From Gallionellaceae bacterium (GTDB taxonomy: Bacteria; Pseudomonadota; Gammaproteobacteria; Burkholderiales; Gallionellaceae): a stretch of DNA of 64,000 bases. Shown here piece by piece: positions 48,758 to 57,631 of the stretch; positions within the stretch are counted from its first letter, which is position 1, and each line of letters opens with the position of its first letter. Below the pieces are notes generated by a model. That model saw only the letters and a program-made list of their open reading frames with translations, ran no database searches and was not told the origin of the DNA. Both the position numbers and the translations under genes were made by a program. The stretch covers positions 1-64,000 of the forward strand of contig DAIDMQ010000018.1 of the NCBI GenBank assembly GCA_027448945.1. Direction: 5' to 3'.

Positions 48758-49594
48758 TCAACCTAAAAAAAGATCACCAAACAAAGGTACACCAGGCTCC
48801 ATGGCGTATTGCTCCAAGTCCGTGACACCTGCTGCACGCAATACATCTTCATCGAGAAAGAACTGACCGCTGGCCTGCGCTACAGGCCGGGTAATGATCT
48901 GGTAAGCCGCATCTGCCATGATGGCGGGCTTGCGCGAGGCTCGCAGGATCTCGGGCGGGAAATTGAACTCTATCGCCGCTGTGGCGATAGTAGTGCGCGG
49001 CCACAGACAATTCACCGCGATCCCTGTTCCTCCCTGCGCCTTGGCAGAAAACTCACGCGCCATACCTAAAGTACACAGACTCATGCCCATCTTGGACATC
49101 GTATACGCCAAGTGTGGTGCGTACCACTTCTCATCCAGACTCGGCGGCGGCGAGAACGTCAGGATGTGCGGATTGTCAGCACGTAACAAATGCGGGATGC
49201 AAGCTTGCGACAACAGAAAAGTCCCCCGCATGTTCACGCCCCACATCAGGTCCAAACGTCTGGCAGGTGTATCTAGGGTGGCGGTCAGATTGATCGCACT
49301 GGCGTTGTTAATCAGCACATCGATGCCGCCGAAATGTTCGGCCACCTGAGCAACTGCCGCTTGTATGGCTTGTTCGTCGCGCACATCCAGCTGTATCGCC
49401 AGGGCCTGCCCTCCTGCCCTTGCCACTTCTTCCGCGACGCTATGAATAGTGCCCGGCAACTTGGCGTGCGGCGTGGCGGTCTTGCCGGTGATGACCACTT
49501 TGGCACCGTCGCGCGCGCAACGCAGCGCGACTTCGCGACCTATGCCACGGCTGGAACCTGATATGAAAATGACTTTATCGCGCAAAGATTTCAT
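48758..49594 (-). CDS. Short-chain dehydrogenase (HSDL2-like)
   Basis: 278-residue SDR oxidoreductase. Cofactor loop SGSSRGIGREVALRCARDGAKV, NNASAI after strand four, and catalytic YTMSK in APHLAYTMSKMGMSL. The order and the C-terminal YQIITRPVAQASGQFFLDEDVLRAAGV match the HSDL2-like subgroup found with acyl-CoA metabolism. Eleven bases before the acyl-CoA synthetase; substrate not determinable. Confidence 0.87.
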   Translation of the reverse strand: MKSLRDKVIFISGSSRGIGREVALRCARDGAKVVITGKTATPHAKLPGTIHSVAEEVARAGGQALAIQLDVRDEQAIQAAVAQVAEHFGGIDVLINNASAINLTATLDTPARRLDLMWGVNMRGTFLLSQACIPHLLRADNPHILTFSPPPSLDEKWYAPHLAYTMSKMGMSLCTLGMAREFSAKAQGGTGIAVNCLWPRTTIATAAIEFNFPPEILRASRKPAIMADAAYQIITRPVAQASGQFFLDEDVLRAAGVTDLEQYAMEPGVPLFGDLFLG

Positions 49595-49656
49595 AGTCTT
49601 CCCGGAAAATTCAAACTTATGAACAGCACCACATCAAGCTAGCATCTGATTTTTAT

Positions 49657-52092
49657 TCACACCCGATTAGCGCGCAAGGCTGCCGGATCGAAATCATCCA
49701 CCATGATGACTTTGCGACGTAGCGCGTAGTCATGCTCCAATTGCAGCGCTTGTTCTGTCGTGATAACACCTGCGTCGCGCGCCTCGGCGATGCGCTCCAA
49801 CTCTTGCAAGGCCTTAACCTTCTTGGCCTTGCGCGCCGCTTCAACCAGCGCGTGTACAGGCTCGCATGCGATCGTGCTGAGCAGTGCGGCTTCCAAAGCA
49901 CCCACGGCATCCTGCTCGCCGTTCGGGATATAGATACCTGCACACAAACGGTCACGTGCCTCGCCTGGCTCCATCAACAAGGCGGCGACCAGATGGCCCG
50001 TGTGATCCGAAGGTGGCATGAGATTTTTTCCCGCAGGGAAGATCATCACACTCAGCAAACCGCGCATCAGCGGGTTGGGGAAATTCTGTATCACGCCCGC
50101 GAATGCATCCTGGATCTTGTACAAAGAATCTTGCATGGACCAATCCAGCAAAGGCAGATCGGCAGCCGGACGGCCATCATCCTCGAAGCGCTTCAAGGTC
50201 GCGGAACACAGATACATCTGACTCAACACATCCCCCAATCGGGCAGAGATTTTCTCGCGACGTTTGAGCGTGCCGCCCAAAACCGCCATCGCAATATCCG
50301 CCGAGAAGGCGAAGGCGGCCGAGTAACGTGTCAACTGTTGGTAATAGCGGCGCGTCTCCACACCATGTGGCACCGAAATCGCACGCCCCCCCAAACAGCC
50401 ATAGATGAAACTGCGCGAAGCGTTGCACAGCGCGAAGCTAATGTGTTCAAACAAAGCGGTATCGAAATTGATCAGCGCGCGTTTGTGGTTCTGATCCAGC
50501 GTGGCGGCAATCTCTTTAAGCACATAAGGATGTGAGCGGATCGCACCCTGGCCGAAAATCATCAACGTGCGCGTCAGGATGTTTGCACCCTCCACTGTGA
50601 TACCGACGGGCGTTTGCTCATAGAAGCGTCCCAGATAGTTATCCGGCCCCAGACAAATACCCTTGCCGCCATGCACATCCATCGCATCGTTGATGACGAT
50701 ACGGCCGCGCTCGGTTGAGTGATATTTGATGATTGCCGAGATCACCGAAGGTTTCTCATGCAAGTCTATCGCCAGCGCGGTGAGACGGCGCGCGGAATCG
50801 ACCATATAGGTATGCGCACCGATGCGTGCCAAAGGCTCTTCCACTCCTTCGAACTTGCCAATAGAGACCTTGAATTGCTTGCGTACACGACCATAAGCAC
50901 CGCTGGTGCGTGCCGCCAATTTCATCGCACCCGCGCTGCTGGCGGGTAAGGAGATGGAACGGCCCGCTGCCAAACATTCCATCAGCATGCGCCAGCCCTG
51001 ACCGATGCGGGTCGCCCCTCCGATGATGTACTCCATCGGAATGAACACCGCATCGCCCTGGGTAGGTCCATTCAAGAACGCACTATTCAGCGGGAAGTGA
51101 CGACGCCCTATCTGTACGCCGGGCGTGTCGGTGGGTATCAAAGCCAGCGTGATACCGCGACCCACCTCGCCACCCAGCAAATGCTCGGGGTCATACAGTT
51201 TGAATGCCAAGCCCAGCAAGGTGGCCGCAGGGGCGAGCGTGATGTAACGCTTCTCCCACGTGACACGTACACCGAGTATATTCTGCTGACCATTGAAATC
51301 ACCGTAACCAACGACACCATAGTCCGGTATTGCACCCGCATCGGAACCCGCGAACGGGCCGGTCAAGGCAAAACAAGGCACTTCCTTGCCTTTCGCCAGA
51401 CGCTCCAGATACCGGTCTTTCTGTTCCGTCGTACCGTAATGCAGCAATAGCTCGGCAGGGCCCAGGGAGTTGGGCACCATCACCGTCACAGCGGCCGTGC
51501 CACTACGCGAGGCAACTTTGGTGACTACCGCCGAGTGTGCTTGTGCGGAAAATTCCAGACCGCCGTATTGCTTGGGAATGATCATGCCGAAGAAACCTTT
51601 GTCGCGGATGAACTGCCAGACTTCGGGCGGCAAATCAGCACGGGTATGGGTGATATCCCAATCATCCAACATGGCACACAACTGCTCGACTTCATTATCC
51701 AGGAAAGACTGCTCATCCGCGCTCAGTCCACACTTGGGATAGGCCAACAACTTATCCCAATTGGGGTGGCCACTGAACAACTCGCCATCCCACCACACCG
51801 TACCCGCGTCTATCGCTTCTTGTTCGGTTGATGATATCTGCGGTAAGACTTTGCGGAAAAACTTGAGTATCGGCGCGCTGATGACAGCGCGACGCAGTAC
51901 GGGAATACCAAAGAATACGATGAACAGGAACAGCGCGATGTAGACAATCTGTAGTGCAGTTTCAGAGATGCTTGCCCGTATGGCGATGACCGGCACGATG
52001 ACCATCAAAGCAATCAACCAACTAGTGAGGGTGGCACGGAAGAACGCCAATAGTAGAAAAATTGCCAATACTCCGAGTATCGTCAAAAACAT
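49657..52092 (-). CDS. fadE: Acyl-CoA dehydrogenase FadE
   Basis: First step of beta-oxidation, membrane-associated. 811 residues, the length of E. coli-type FadE. N-terminal hydrophobic segments (LTILGVLAIFLLLAFFRATL; WLIALMVIVPVIAIRA; IVYIALFLFIVFFG) precede the dehydrogenase domains. FAD and substrate regions include CFALTGPFAGSDAGAIPDYG and MDVHGGKGICLGPDNYLGRFYEQTPVGITVEGANILTRT, with the C-terminal FadE-specific domain beyond about 530. It leads the fatty-acid island. Two copies of CACTGCATGA lie 54 to 81 bases upstream of the start. Confidence 0.94.
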   Translation of the reverse strand: MFLTILGVLAIFLLLAFFRATLTSWLIALMVIVPVIAIRASISETALQIVYIALFLFIVFFGIPVLRRAVISAPILKFFRKVLPQISSTEQEAIDAGTVWWDGELFSGHPNWDKLLAYPKCGLSADEQSFLDNEVEQLCAMLDDWDITHTRADLPPEVWQFIRDKGFFGMIIPKQYGGLEFSAQAHSAVVTKVASRSGTAAVTVMVPNSLGPAELLLHYGTTEQKDRYLERLAKGKEVPCFALTGPFAGSDAGAIPDYGVVGYGDFNGQQNILGVRVTWEKRYITLAPAATLLGLAFKLYDPEHLLGGEVGRGITLALIPTDTPGVQIGRRHFPLNSAFLNGPTQGDAVFIPMEYIIGGATRIGQGWRMLMECLAAGRSISLPASSAGAMKLAARTSGAYGRVRKQFKVSIGKFEGVEEPLARIGAHTYMVDSARRLTALAIDLHEKPSVISAIIKYHSTERGRIVINDAMDVHGGKGICLGPDNYLGRFYEQTPVGITVEGANILTRTLMIFGQGAIRSHPYVLKEIAATLDQNHKRALINFDTALFEHISFALCNASRSFIYGCLGGRAISVPHGVETRRYYQQLTRYSAAFAFSADIAMAVLGGTLKRREKISARLGDVLSQMYLCSATLKRFEDDGRPAADLPLLDWSMQDSLYKIQDAFAGVIQNFPNPLMRGLLSVMIFPAGKNLMPPSDHTGHLVAALLMEPGEARDRLCAGIYIPNGEQDAVGALEAALLSTIACEPVHALVEAARKAKKVKALQELERIAEARDAGVITTEQALQLEHDYALRRKVIMVDDFDPAALRANRV

Positions 52093-52145
52093 GGTCCGCT
52101 GCTCCTCTAATAATTTTTATTGATCATGCCCAACTTTAACGCGAG

Positions 52146-52173
52146 CACTGCATGAGTACAACACACTGCATGA
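52146..52173. repeat. Direct repeat CACTGCATGA upstream of fadE
   Basis: Two perfect 10-base copies at 52146-52155 and 52164-52173, 18 bases apart start to start, lie in the intergenic region before fadE. The spacing is a little under two helical turns, so they could form a tandem operator. No known fatty-acid regulator site was recognised. Confidence 0.4.
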
Positions 52174-52296
52174 CATATTCATAGCTTTAGCCAAGATTAT
52201 TTGCTTACACAAAAAATTTCGGCGAAATTATCTATATATTTCGGGCGGTCTCAGTCGTGCATTGATCTAGCCATACAGCCCGGTCGCAGCATGAGT

Positions 52297-52608
52297 TCAA
52301 CGCTTACAGTTGGCTTGACGTTCCATCCAATAGACCACATTGCCAGCCATGACGATGCTGCCGGAAATAATGAACGATGTCGCGGCGACCGCCCCCCCTG
52401 CGACCAGCAAGGCCGCACAAGCATCCTGATTGGAGCTGTTGCACAGTACATGGAAGTCATTGAACTGACCGTCGGTCTCCAACGTCATGTGATGCAGCAG
52501 GCCTATGCAATCCGGATCACGAGTGACATGAGTACGCGGCACATAGACACAGGCCTGCAGGAACAGCAGACACAACAGCGTAAATCGTTGTGCGACCCGA
52601 TTATTCAT
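52297..52608 (-). CDS. Small lipoprotein of unknown function
   Basis: 103 residues. A lipoprotein signal (AQRFTLLCLLFLQACVYVP, lipobox LLQAC-like at LFLQAC) is followed by a Cys-containing segment (RDPDCIGLLHHMTLETDGQF; HVLCNSSNQDACAALL) and a hydrophobic, glycine-rich C-terminal part (AGGAVAATSFIISGSIVMAG) that could span a membrane. Start at 52608 overlaps the stop of the thermonuclease gene. No family recognised. Confidence 0.7.
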   Translation of the reverse strand: MNNRVAQRFTLLCLLFLQACVYVPRTHVTRDPDCIGLLHHMTLETDGQFNDFHVLCNSSNQDACAALLVAGGAVAATSFIISGSIVMAGNVVYWMERQANCKR

Positions 52609-53263
52609 GCACCTGTTTGGCAGGATGTGGTGAACAGAGCTTCTCGCAAGGCGTGCCGTCGCCATCCGCATCCAGATATTTCAGCCCACACACTGTCAGA
52701 TAGCGGCGTGCCTCCTCGCAACTTTCCATCTGCGCACAACGCTTGCGGTGCAGGCACAATGGATCTTGGGTGGAATTGACGACAGGAGGGGTAAGCACCG
52801 TGCTTGCATGTTGCTTGCGCCAATCCCAAGGTGGAGTGGGTTTGCTCATCGCCCATAGACCGCGCGGTACGGCTCTGGCCTCAGCCTCAAGCGCAACCAG
52901 GTCATGGTTGCCGTGATAGTGCGAATACTCCCAGGCCATTCCGCGGCGTATCTGCTCGGTGTTCACATCCACGCCGTCGATGCGCAGTCGCGCAACCATG
53001 CGGCCATATTGATCGGTGGCCTGACTGACCACTTGCACTTGTTTATTCAACACCATCCTGGCCAATGAATCTTTGGAACTCGCACCAAATGGCTGGTCTT
53101 TTTCAGGCGCATCGATGTCAACCAGACGTATCTTGGCCAGGCCATTCCCGCGACGGATCAACACCGTGTCACCATCCAATACCGCGATAACCTTGGTGAC
53201 GAAAGTCTCTGCCTGCGCCATGCCAAACGCAGTCAGCAACACCACGCACAGCAGCCACCTCAC
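52601..53263 (-). CDS. Exported thermonuclease (SNase-like) with Excalibur-like tail
   Basis: 220 residues with a signal peptide (RWLLCVVLLTAFGMAQAE). The staphylococcal-nuclease-like domain (about 20-145) shows VIAVLDGDTVLIRRGNGLAKIRLVDIDAPEKDQPFG and a catalytic Arg/Glu pattern later (VNTEQIRRGMAWEYSHY). The C-terminal 35 residues contain DADGDGTPCEKLC, an Excalibur-type calcium-binding motif with paired Cys. The start is GTG at 53263, overlapping the pgpA stop as CCGTGAGG. A secreted nuclease acting on DNA or RNA outside the cytoplasm is inferred. Confidence 0.87.
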   Translation of the reverse strand: MRWLLCVVLLTAFGMAQAETFVTKVIAVLDGDTVLIRRGNGLAKIRLVDIDAPEKDQPFGASSKDSLARMVLNKQVQVVSQATDQYGRMVARLRIDGVDVNTEQIRRGMAWEYSHYHGNHDLVALEAEARAVPRGLWAMSKPTPPWDWRKQHASTVLTPPVVNSTQDPLCLHRKRCAQMESCEEARRYLTVCGLKYLDADGDGTPCEKLCSPHPAKQVHE

Positions 53264-53769
53264 GGCAGAAAACTCCTCACAATCGCCATACAGAGCAGCG
53301 CATATCCGGCCGCGAGGATGTCATCAAACATGACACCCAATCCGCCGTGCCAGTTTTTGTCAAAATGACCGATAGGCGGGGGCTTCACGATGTCGAAGAA
53401 ACGAAACAGGGCAAAGGCCAGCACCGACCATTGCCAACCCGCCGGGGTAAAGAACAGCACCAACAACATCGCCACCACTTCATCCCACACGATGCCGCCG
53501 AAATCCGCCACCCCCAAAGATTTTCCGGTGATGTCGCAGGCCAGCACACCCAATGCAAACGACCAAATCAGAATGAACAAAAACCACGCGTCCGAAACAT
53601 GTGAGGACAAAAACCAGTACAAGGGGAAAGCAACCAAGGTACCAAAAGTACCGGGGGCTTTGCGTGCGAGTCCGCTGCCGAAACCGAACGCGAGGAAGTG
53701 CGCCGGATGCCGGAATAGGAAGCGCCAACTCGGTTGGACGCGCAACTCGTCGTGATCAGAAGTGCTCAT
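53260..53769 (-). CDS. pgpA: Phosphatidylglycerophosphatase A
   Basis: Dephosphorylates phosphatidylglycerophosphate to phosphatidylglycerol in the inner membrane. 169 residues with several hydrophobic segments; FGFGSGLARKAPGTFGTLVAFPLYW and DFGGIVWDEVVAMLLVLFF carry the conserved acidic residues. Start 53769 (MSTSDHDEL) overlaps the thiL end; the longer frame upstream is thiL sequence. thiL-pgpA order as in E. coli. Confidence 0.94.
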   Translation of the reverse strand: MSTSDHDELRVQPSWRFLFRHPAHFLAFGFGSGLARKAPGTFGTLVAFPLYWFLSSHVSDAWFLFILIWSFALGVLACDITGKSLGVADFGGIVWDEVVAMLLVLFFTPAGWQWSVLAFALFRFFDIVKPPPIGHFDKNWHGGLGVMFDDILAAGYALLCMAIVRSFLP

Positions 53770-54700
53770 ATCCACCGTTCTGTAGTTGTATGGGTTGACC
53801 ATCCGCATCATGGACGACGCAGCCGCTGCCTGCAACGATGCGGCCGATACGCGTCAACGGCAATGCCAATCGTGTCGCGATATCCGCGATGCTCACACGC
53901 TGCCGAATCGCGGCGGTGAAACACAGTTCGTAATCATCCCCCCCCGCCAAAGCGCAGCTCACCAACTGCGCGGTGTGACCGCGCAACACCCCGGAGACAG
54001 GCAGCCCAGCCAGGGATAACTCGGCACGCACTGCCGAGCGCTCTAGGATATGACCCAGATCGGCCACCAATCCATCCGACACATCGATGGCACTGTGCGC
54101 GATGCCGCGCAATGCCAAACCCAAGGCGACACGCGGCTGCGGGCTGTGCAACGCAGGTGCGCATGCTGCGTAGTCTTGCTCACTCAGCACCAGCTTGCCC
54201 TGCATATGCGCCAAGGCCAAGGCCGCATCGCCCAACTTGCCCGACACCCAGACATCATCCCCCACTTGCGCGCCTTCACGACGCAAGGCTTGCGCTACCG
54301 GCACCTCACCCATGATGGTCACACACAGATTCAATGGCCCGCGTGTGGTATCTCCCCCCACCAAATCCACGCCGTGCTGTTGCGCCAACGCGAAAAAACC
54401 CGCGCTGAAGCGCTCCAGCCAATCCTCGTCCGCGTCTGACAAAGACAGTGCCAAAGTCGCCCATCTGGGTGTCGCACCCATGGCGGCGAGATCGGAAAGA
54501 TTCACCGCCAGTGTCTTGTGGCCCAATTGATACGGATCGGCATCGGGAAAGAAATGCGTGCCGCTCACCAGCATGTCGCTGGATACTGCAAGCACATGAC
54601 CTTCACGTACTTGCAACAAAGCACAATCGTCACCCACACCCAACACGGCACCGGGGCTGGCGCGAGTGAAGTGACGTTTGATGAGATCGAATTCAGACAT
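53756..54700 (-). CDS. thiL: Thiamine-monophosphate kinase
   Basis: Phosphorylates thiamine monophosphate to the pyrophosphate cofactor. 314 residues. Asp-rich ATP-metal sites: GVGDDCALLQV near residue 20, ALAGGDDYELCF and the conserved DVSDGLVADLGHILE. Overlaps pgpA at its 3' end. nusB lies 60 bases before it in the same direction. Confidence 0.96.
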   Translation of the reverse strand: MSEFDLIKRHFTRASPGAVLGVGDDCALLQVREGHVLAVSSDMLVSGTHFFPDADPYQLGHKTLAVNLSDLAAMGATPRWATLALSLSDADEDWLERFSAGFFALAQQHGVDLVGGDTTRGPLNLCVTIMGEVPVAQALRREGAQVGDDVWVSGKLGDAALALAHMQGKLVLSEQDYAACAPALHSPQPRVALGLALRGIAHSAIDVSDGLVADLGHILERSAVRAELSLAGLPVSGVLRGHTAQLVSCALAGGDDYELCFTAAIRQRVSIADIATRLALPLTRIGRIVAGSGCVVHDADGQPIQLQNGGYEHF

Positions 54701-54760
54701 GGTGCTAGTCGCTATTTTCGCCTTAGTGATTTGGCCAAAGGCCGGGGACCAAGTCCGGAG

Positions 54761-55234
54761 CTAGCCCTTGCGTGCCGCAAATTCCACTGTGCGGACCTTG
54801 GGTGCAAGTTTGTCGAGTACGCCATTGACGTATTTATGACCATCGGTGCCGCCAAAAGTCTTGGTCAGTTCGACGGATTCATTGATGACCACTTTGTAAG
54901 GGACATCGATCTTCTGTGACAGCTCGAACGCACCCAACATCAGCACCGCGAATTCCACCGGACTGAGTTCGCTCAAAGGACGATCCAGGCAGGGTGACAA
55001 CAAGGCTTCAATTTCGCTGTGTTGCGCAATTGCGCCACGCAGCAGACTGCTGAACATAGGCTTGTCATAGCGGCCCAAATTCTTTTCTGTCTGCATCTGT
55101 TTCTCGATGTCGGCCGCATCGTTACCCGACACGCGCCATTGATAAATACCCTGAACAGCCAGTTCGCGTGCGCGGTGACGCGGGCTCTTATTGGTCGATT
55201 TATGCACTTCTTTAATACCCGTTTCGGCGTTCAT
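54761..55234 (-). CDS. nusB: Transcription antitermination protein NusB
   Basis: rRNA antitermination factor, 157 residues, all-helical. The RNA-binding N-terminus is [38 protein letters not shown] and [33 protein letters not shown] are the C-terminal signatures. Its ATG overlaps the ribH stop (ATGA), the usual ribH-nusB-thiL order. Confidence 0.96.
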   Translation of the reverse strand: MNAETGIKEVHKSTNKSPRHRARELAVQGIYQWRVSGNDAADIEKQMQTEKNLGRYDKPMFSSLLRGAIAQHSEIEALLSPCLDRPLSELSPVEFAVLMLGAFELSQKIDVPYKVVINESVELTKTFGGTDGHKYVNGVLDKLAPKVRTVEFAARKG

Positions 55235-55683
55235 GCCACACCTTTCAAGAGATTAACCATCTCGATGGCGACCATCGCCGCTTCCGCGCCTTTGACGTGC
55301 ATACGCACGACGGCTTGTTCGTCGGTATCTGTCGTCAAGATGGCATTAGCGATAGGCACGCCGCAAGACAATTGCACATCACCCACACCGCGTGCCGACT
55401 CATTAGAGACCACTTCGAAGTGGTAAGTGTCGCCGCGTATCACCGCGCCCAATGCGATCAGTGCATCGTACTTTTCGCTGTCGGCCATGTGCAACAGCAC
55501 CAAGGGAATCTCAAGTGCGCCCGGCACAGTCGCCAGGGTGATGTCATCTTCCTCCACACCTTGTTTCACCAATTGTGCGCGGCACGCACCCAACAGACCT
55601 TCACAGATCTCGGGATTAAAACGGCTTTGCACGATGCCGATACGCAATCCGTGACCGTTGTGGTTTTGTTCGAGTTCTTTCAT
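55231..55683 (-). CDS. ribH: 6,7-dimethyl-8-ribityllumazine synthase
   Basis: Penultimate enzyme of riboflavin synthesis. 150 residues; [35 protein letters not shown] and the catalytic-His region [19 protein letters not shown] match the family, as does the ribulose-phosphate site [17 protein letters not shown]. Downstream of a 130-bp inverted-repeat element that separates it from ribBX; AAGGA precedes the ATG. Confidence 0.96.
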   Translation of the reverse strand: MKELEQNHNGHGLRIGIVQSRFNPEICEGLLGACRAQLVKQGVEEDDITLATVPGALEIPLVLLHMADSEKYDALIALGAVIRGDTYHFEVVSNESARGVGDVQLSCGVPIANAILTTDTDEQAVVRMHVKGAEAAMVAIEMVNLLKGVA

Positions 55684-55707
55684 GTTTTTTCCTTAATGTA
55701 TAACTTC

Positions 55708-55839
55708 AAGGGTGTCTCTAAAAATTCAAAATTCCAAGTCAGGCCAAATCGCGAGGCCGCCGGATTCGTCCCTCGGAAGCACGGCGGTAAATCGCCAAAT
55801 TCCCGAATGAACGGTGTTTGGGTTTTGAGTGACACCCTT
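55708..55839. mobile_element. 130-bp MITE-like element between ribBX and ribH
   Basis: The element begins AAGGGTGTCTCTAAAAAT and ends with its inverse: 16 of the first 18 bases match between the two ends (9 perfect, then two mismatches). The inside contains further self-complementary stretches (GGCCAAATCGCGAGGC, CGGCGGTAAATCGCC) and no coding frame. Its outer edge overlaps the ribBX stop codon. No target duplication is obvious. Looks like a non-autonomous miniature transposable element. Confidence 0.65.
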
Positions 55840-56933
55840 TATTCGTGAGCGGCGTAACCAGTAACTTCCAACCCAAATCCGGCCATGCTGGGCATCTTGT
55901 GCGGGGTCGCCAACAAGCGCATCTTGCCCACGTTCAGATCACGCAAAATCTGCGCACCTATACCGTAACTGCGCGGGTCCCATTGAGTCGCCTGTTGCGC
56001 GGCCGCATCCAAGGTGGCACGTGCCAGCAGGTCTTGCGAAGTCTCCGTTCTATGCAACAACACCAATACTCCAGCGTCTACTTGTGACAATTTCTTCAGC
56101 ACCTGATGCACACTGGTCGATGAGGTGTGGCTGTTCTGCTCCAAAAAATCAAACACCGACAAAGGCTCGTGCACGCGTACCAAAGTCTCTGTGTCGTGTT
56201 GTATCTTGCCCTTCACCAAAGCCAGATGCGTGCGCTGTGTGGTCTTGTCCACATAAGTCGCCAGATCGAACTCGCCATATGCGGTCTGCACCTTGCGCGT
56301 AGACACGCGCTCGACCAACTTCTCGTTCTGGCTGCGGTGTTCAATAAGGTCGGCGATAGTGCCTATCTTCAAACCATGCTGTTTGGCGAACTCAATGAGG
56401 TCGGGAAGACGCGCCATCTCGCCATCGTCTTTGAGTATCTCGCAAATCACCGAGGCCGGTGTCAGGCCGGCCAGTTCCGCCAAATCACAACCCGCTTCAG
56501 TATGCCCCGCACGTACCAGCACACCACCGTTCTGCGCACGCAGCGGGAAGATGTGGCCCGGTTGCACGATGTCACTAGCCTTGGCGTTCTTGGCTGCAGC
56601 GGCTTGCACCGTGCGCGAACGATCCGCTGCCGAAATGCCTGTAGTCACGCCTGTCGCCGCCTCTATAGACAGGGTGAAGTTGGTGGCCAGCGGCAAACCG
56701 TTCTCGCGCACCATCAAAGGCAAAGCGATTTGTTCGCAATGGGCGGCAGTCAGCGTCAAACAGATTAGGCCGCGACCATGCTTGGCCATGAAGTTGATCT
56801 TCTCGGGCGTAGTGAAGTCGGCGGCAAACACCAGATCGCCCTCGTTCTCCCTGTCCTCTTCGTCCATCAACACAACCATGCGACCCGCGCGCATCTCTTC
56901 GATGATCTCTTGTATTGGTGATATACCCGTCAT
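55839..56933 (-). CDS. ribBX: 3,4-dihydroxy-2-butanone 4-phosphate synthase with degenerate RibA domain
   Basis: 364 residues. The RibB part (1-205) is intact: MDEEDRENEGDLVFAADF, HGRGLICL, and RAGHTEAGCDLAELAGL. The C-terminal half aligns with GTP cyclohydrolase II but lacks the Cys ligands of the catalytic zinc: where active enzymes have VHSECLTGD...CDCG, this one has VRVHEPLSVFDFLEQ. So it should make only the four-carbon precursor, with a separate RibA needed elsewhere. Start 56933. The stop abuts a 130-bp repeat element. Confidence 0.93.
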   Translation of the reverse strand: MTGISPIQEIIEEMRAGRMVVLMDEEDRENEGDLVFAADFTTPEKINFMAKHGRGLICLTLTAAHCEQIALPLMVRENGLPLATNFTLSIEAATGVTTGISAADRSRTVQAAAAKNAKASDIVQPGHIFPLRAQNGGVLVRAGHTEAGCDLAELAGLTPASVICEILKDDGEMARLPDLIEFAKQHGLKIGTIADLIEHRSQNEKLVERVSTRKVQTAYGEFDLATYVDKTTQRTHLALVKGKIQHDTETLVRVHEPLSVFDFLEQNSHTSSTSVHQVLKKLSQVDAGVLVLLHRTETSQDLLARATLDAAAQQATQWDPRSYGIGAQILRDLNVGKMRLLATPHKMPSMAGFGLEVTGYAAHE

Positions 56934-57112
56934 GCCTTAAACCTCGATAAGCTTGCAAACAGCGCGGATTGCGCCAGCAATAGGGGCGGGATTCTACCAT
57001 TTTGCCCTAGTTCAGACCGAGCTAAATCACCGAGTAATGATGTATAGGCAGTGTTGCGCGCGATGGACTGAAAGTTCAGACTGGCGGCACACATATGCCG
57101 CGGGGAATTGAG

Positions 57113-57607
57113 ATGCCGGATAGATTCGACAAGCTGCTCAGCGCGACCACACGCGAGACCCTGGCCCTACGCTGGTTCGGCCTGAGCAAGATTCCGATGC
57201 TGCTATACACGGGCGTCTCAGTCACAGCTGTAGATGCACAACACATGGTGGTACGCATCCCCTTGCGGCGCAGAACGCGCAATCACTTGGGCTCCATGTA
57301 TTTCGGCGCTTTGTGCGTGGGCGCTGACTGTGCTGGCGGTGCATACGCCATGCACCTCATCCGCCACCAAAAGTTGAACATGTCACTGGCCTTCAAAGAC
57401 TTCGATGCAAAATTCCTTAAACGCGCCGAAGGTGATGTGGATTTTTGCTGCGCCCAGGGCCAAGAAATCGCCGCACTGGTCGAGCTGGCGGCGACTTCGG
57501 GAGAGCGAGTGGAACGTCAGATCGAAGTCATCGCCACCGTCCCCCGCATCAGTGATGAACCTGTGGCGGTGTTCAAGTTGACACTGTCGTTGAAACTAAG
57601 AGCCTAA
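57113..57607 (+). CDS. DUF4442/PaaI-like hotdog protein
   Basis: 164 residues of the hotdog fold, DUF4442 group, a putative acyl-CoA thioesterase. TAVDAQHMVVRIPLRRRTRNHLGSMYFGALCVGADCAGG contains the conserved segment around the catalytic loop. Start 57113 (MPDRFDKLL) has GGGGAA upstream; the ATG at 57095 lacks a ribosome site. Transcribed opposite to its neighbours, divergent from ribBX and convergent with the glycosyltransferase. Confidence 0.78.
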   Translation: MPDRFDKLLSATTRETLALRWFGLSKIPMLLYTGVSVTAVDAQHMVVRIPLRRRTRNHLGSMYFGALCVGADCAGGAYAMHLIRHQKLNMSLAFKDFDAKFLKRAEGDVDFCCAQGQEIAALVELAATSGERVERQIEVIATVPRISDEPVAVFKLTLSLKLRA

Positions 57608-57631
57608 GTCCATATATGCTTATCGCTACGC

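Noticed and set aside
55684-55838. FMN riboswitch before ribH
   Set aside because: The conserved RFN element words are absent; the interval is the inverted-repeat element.
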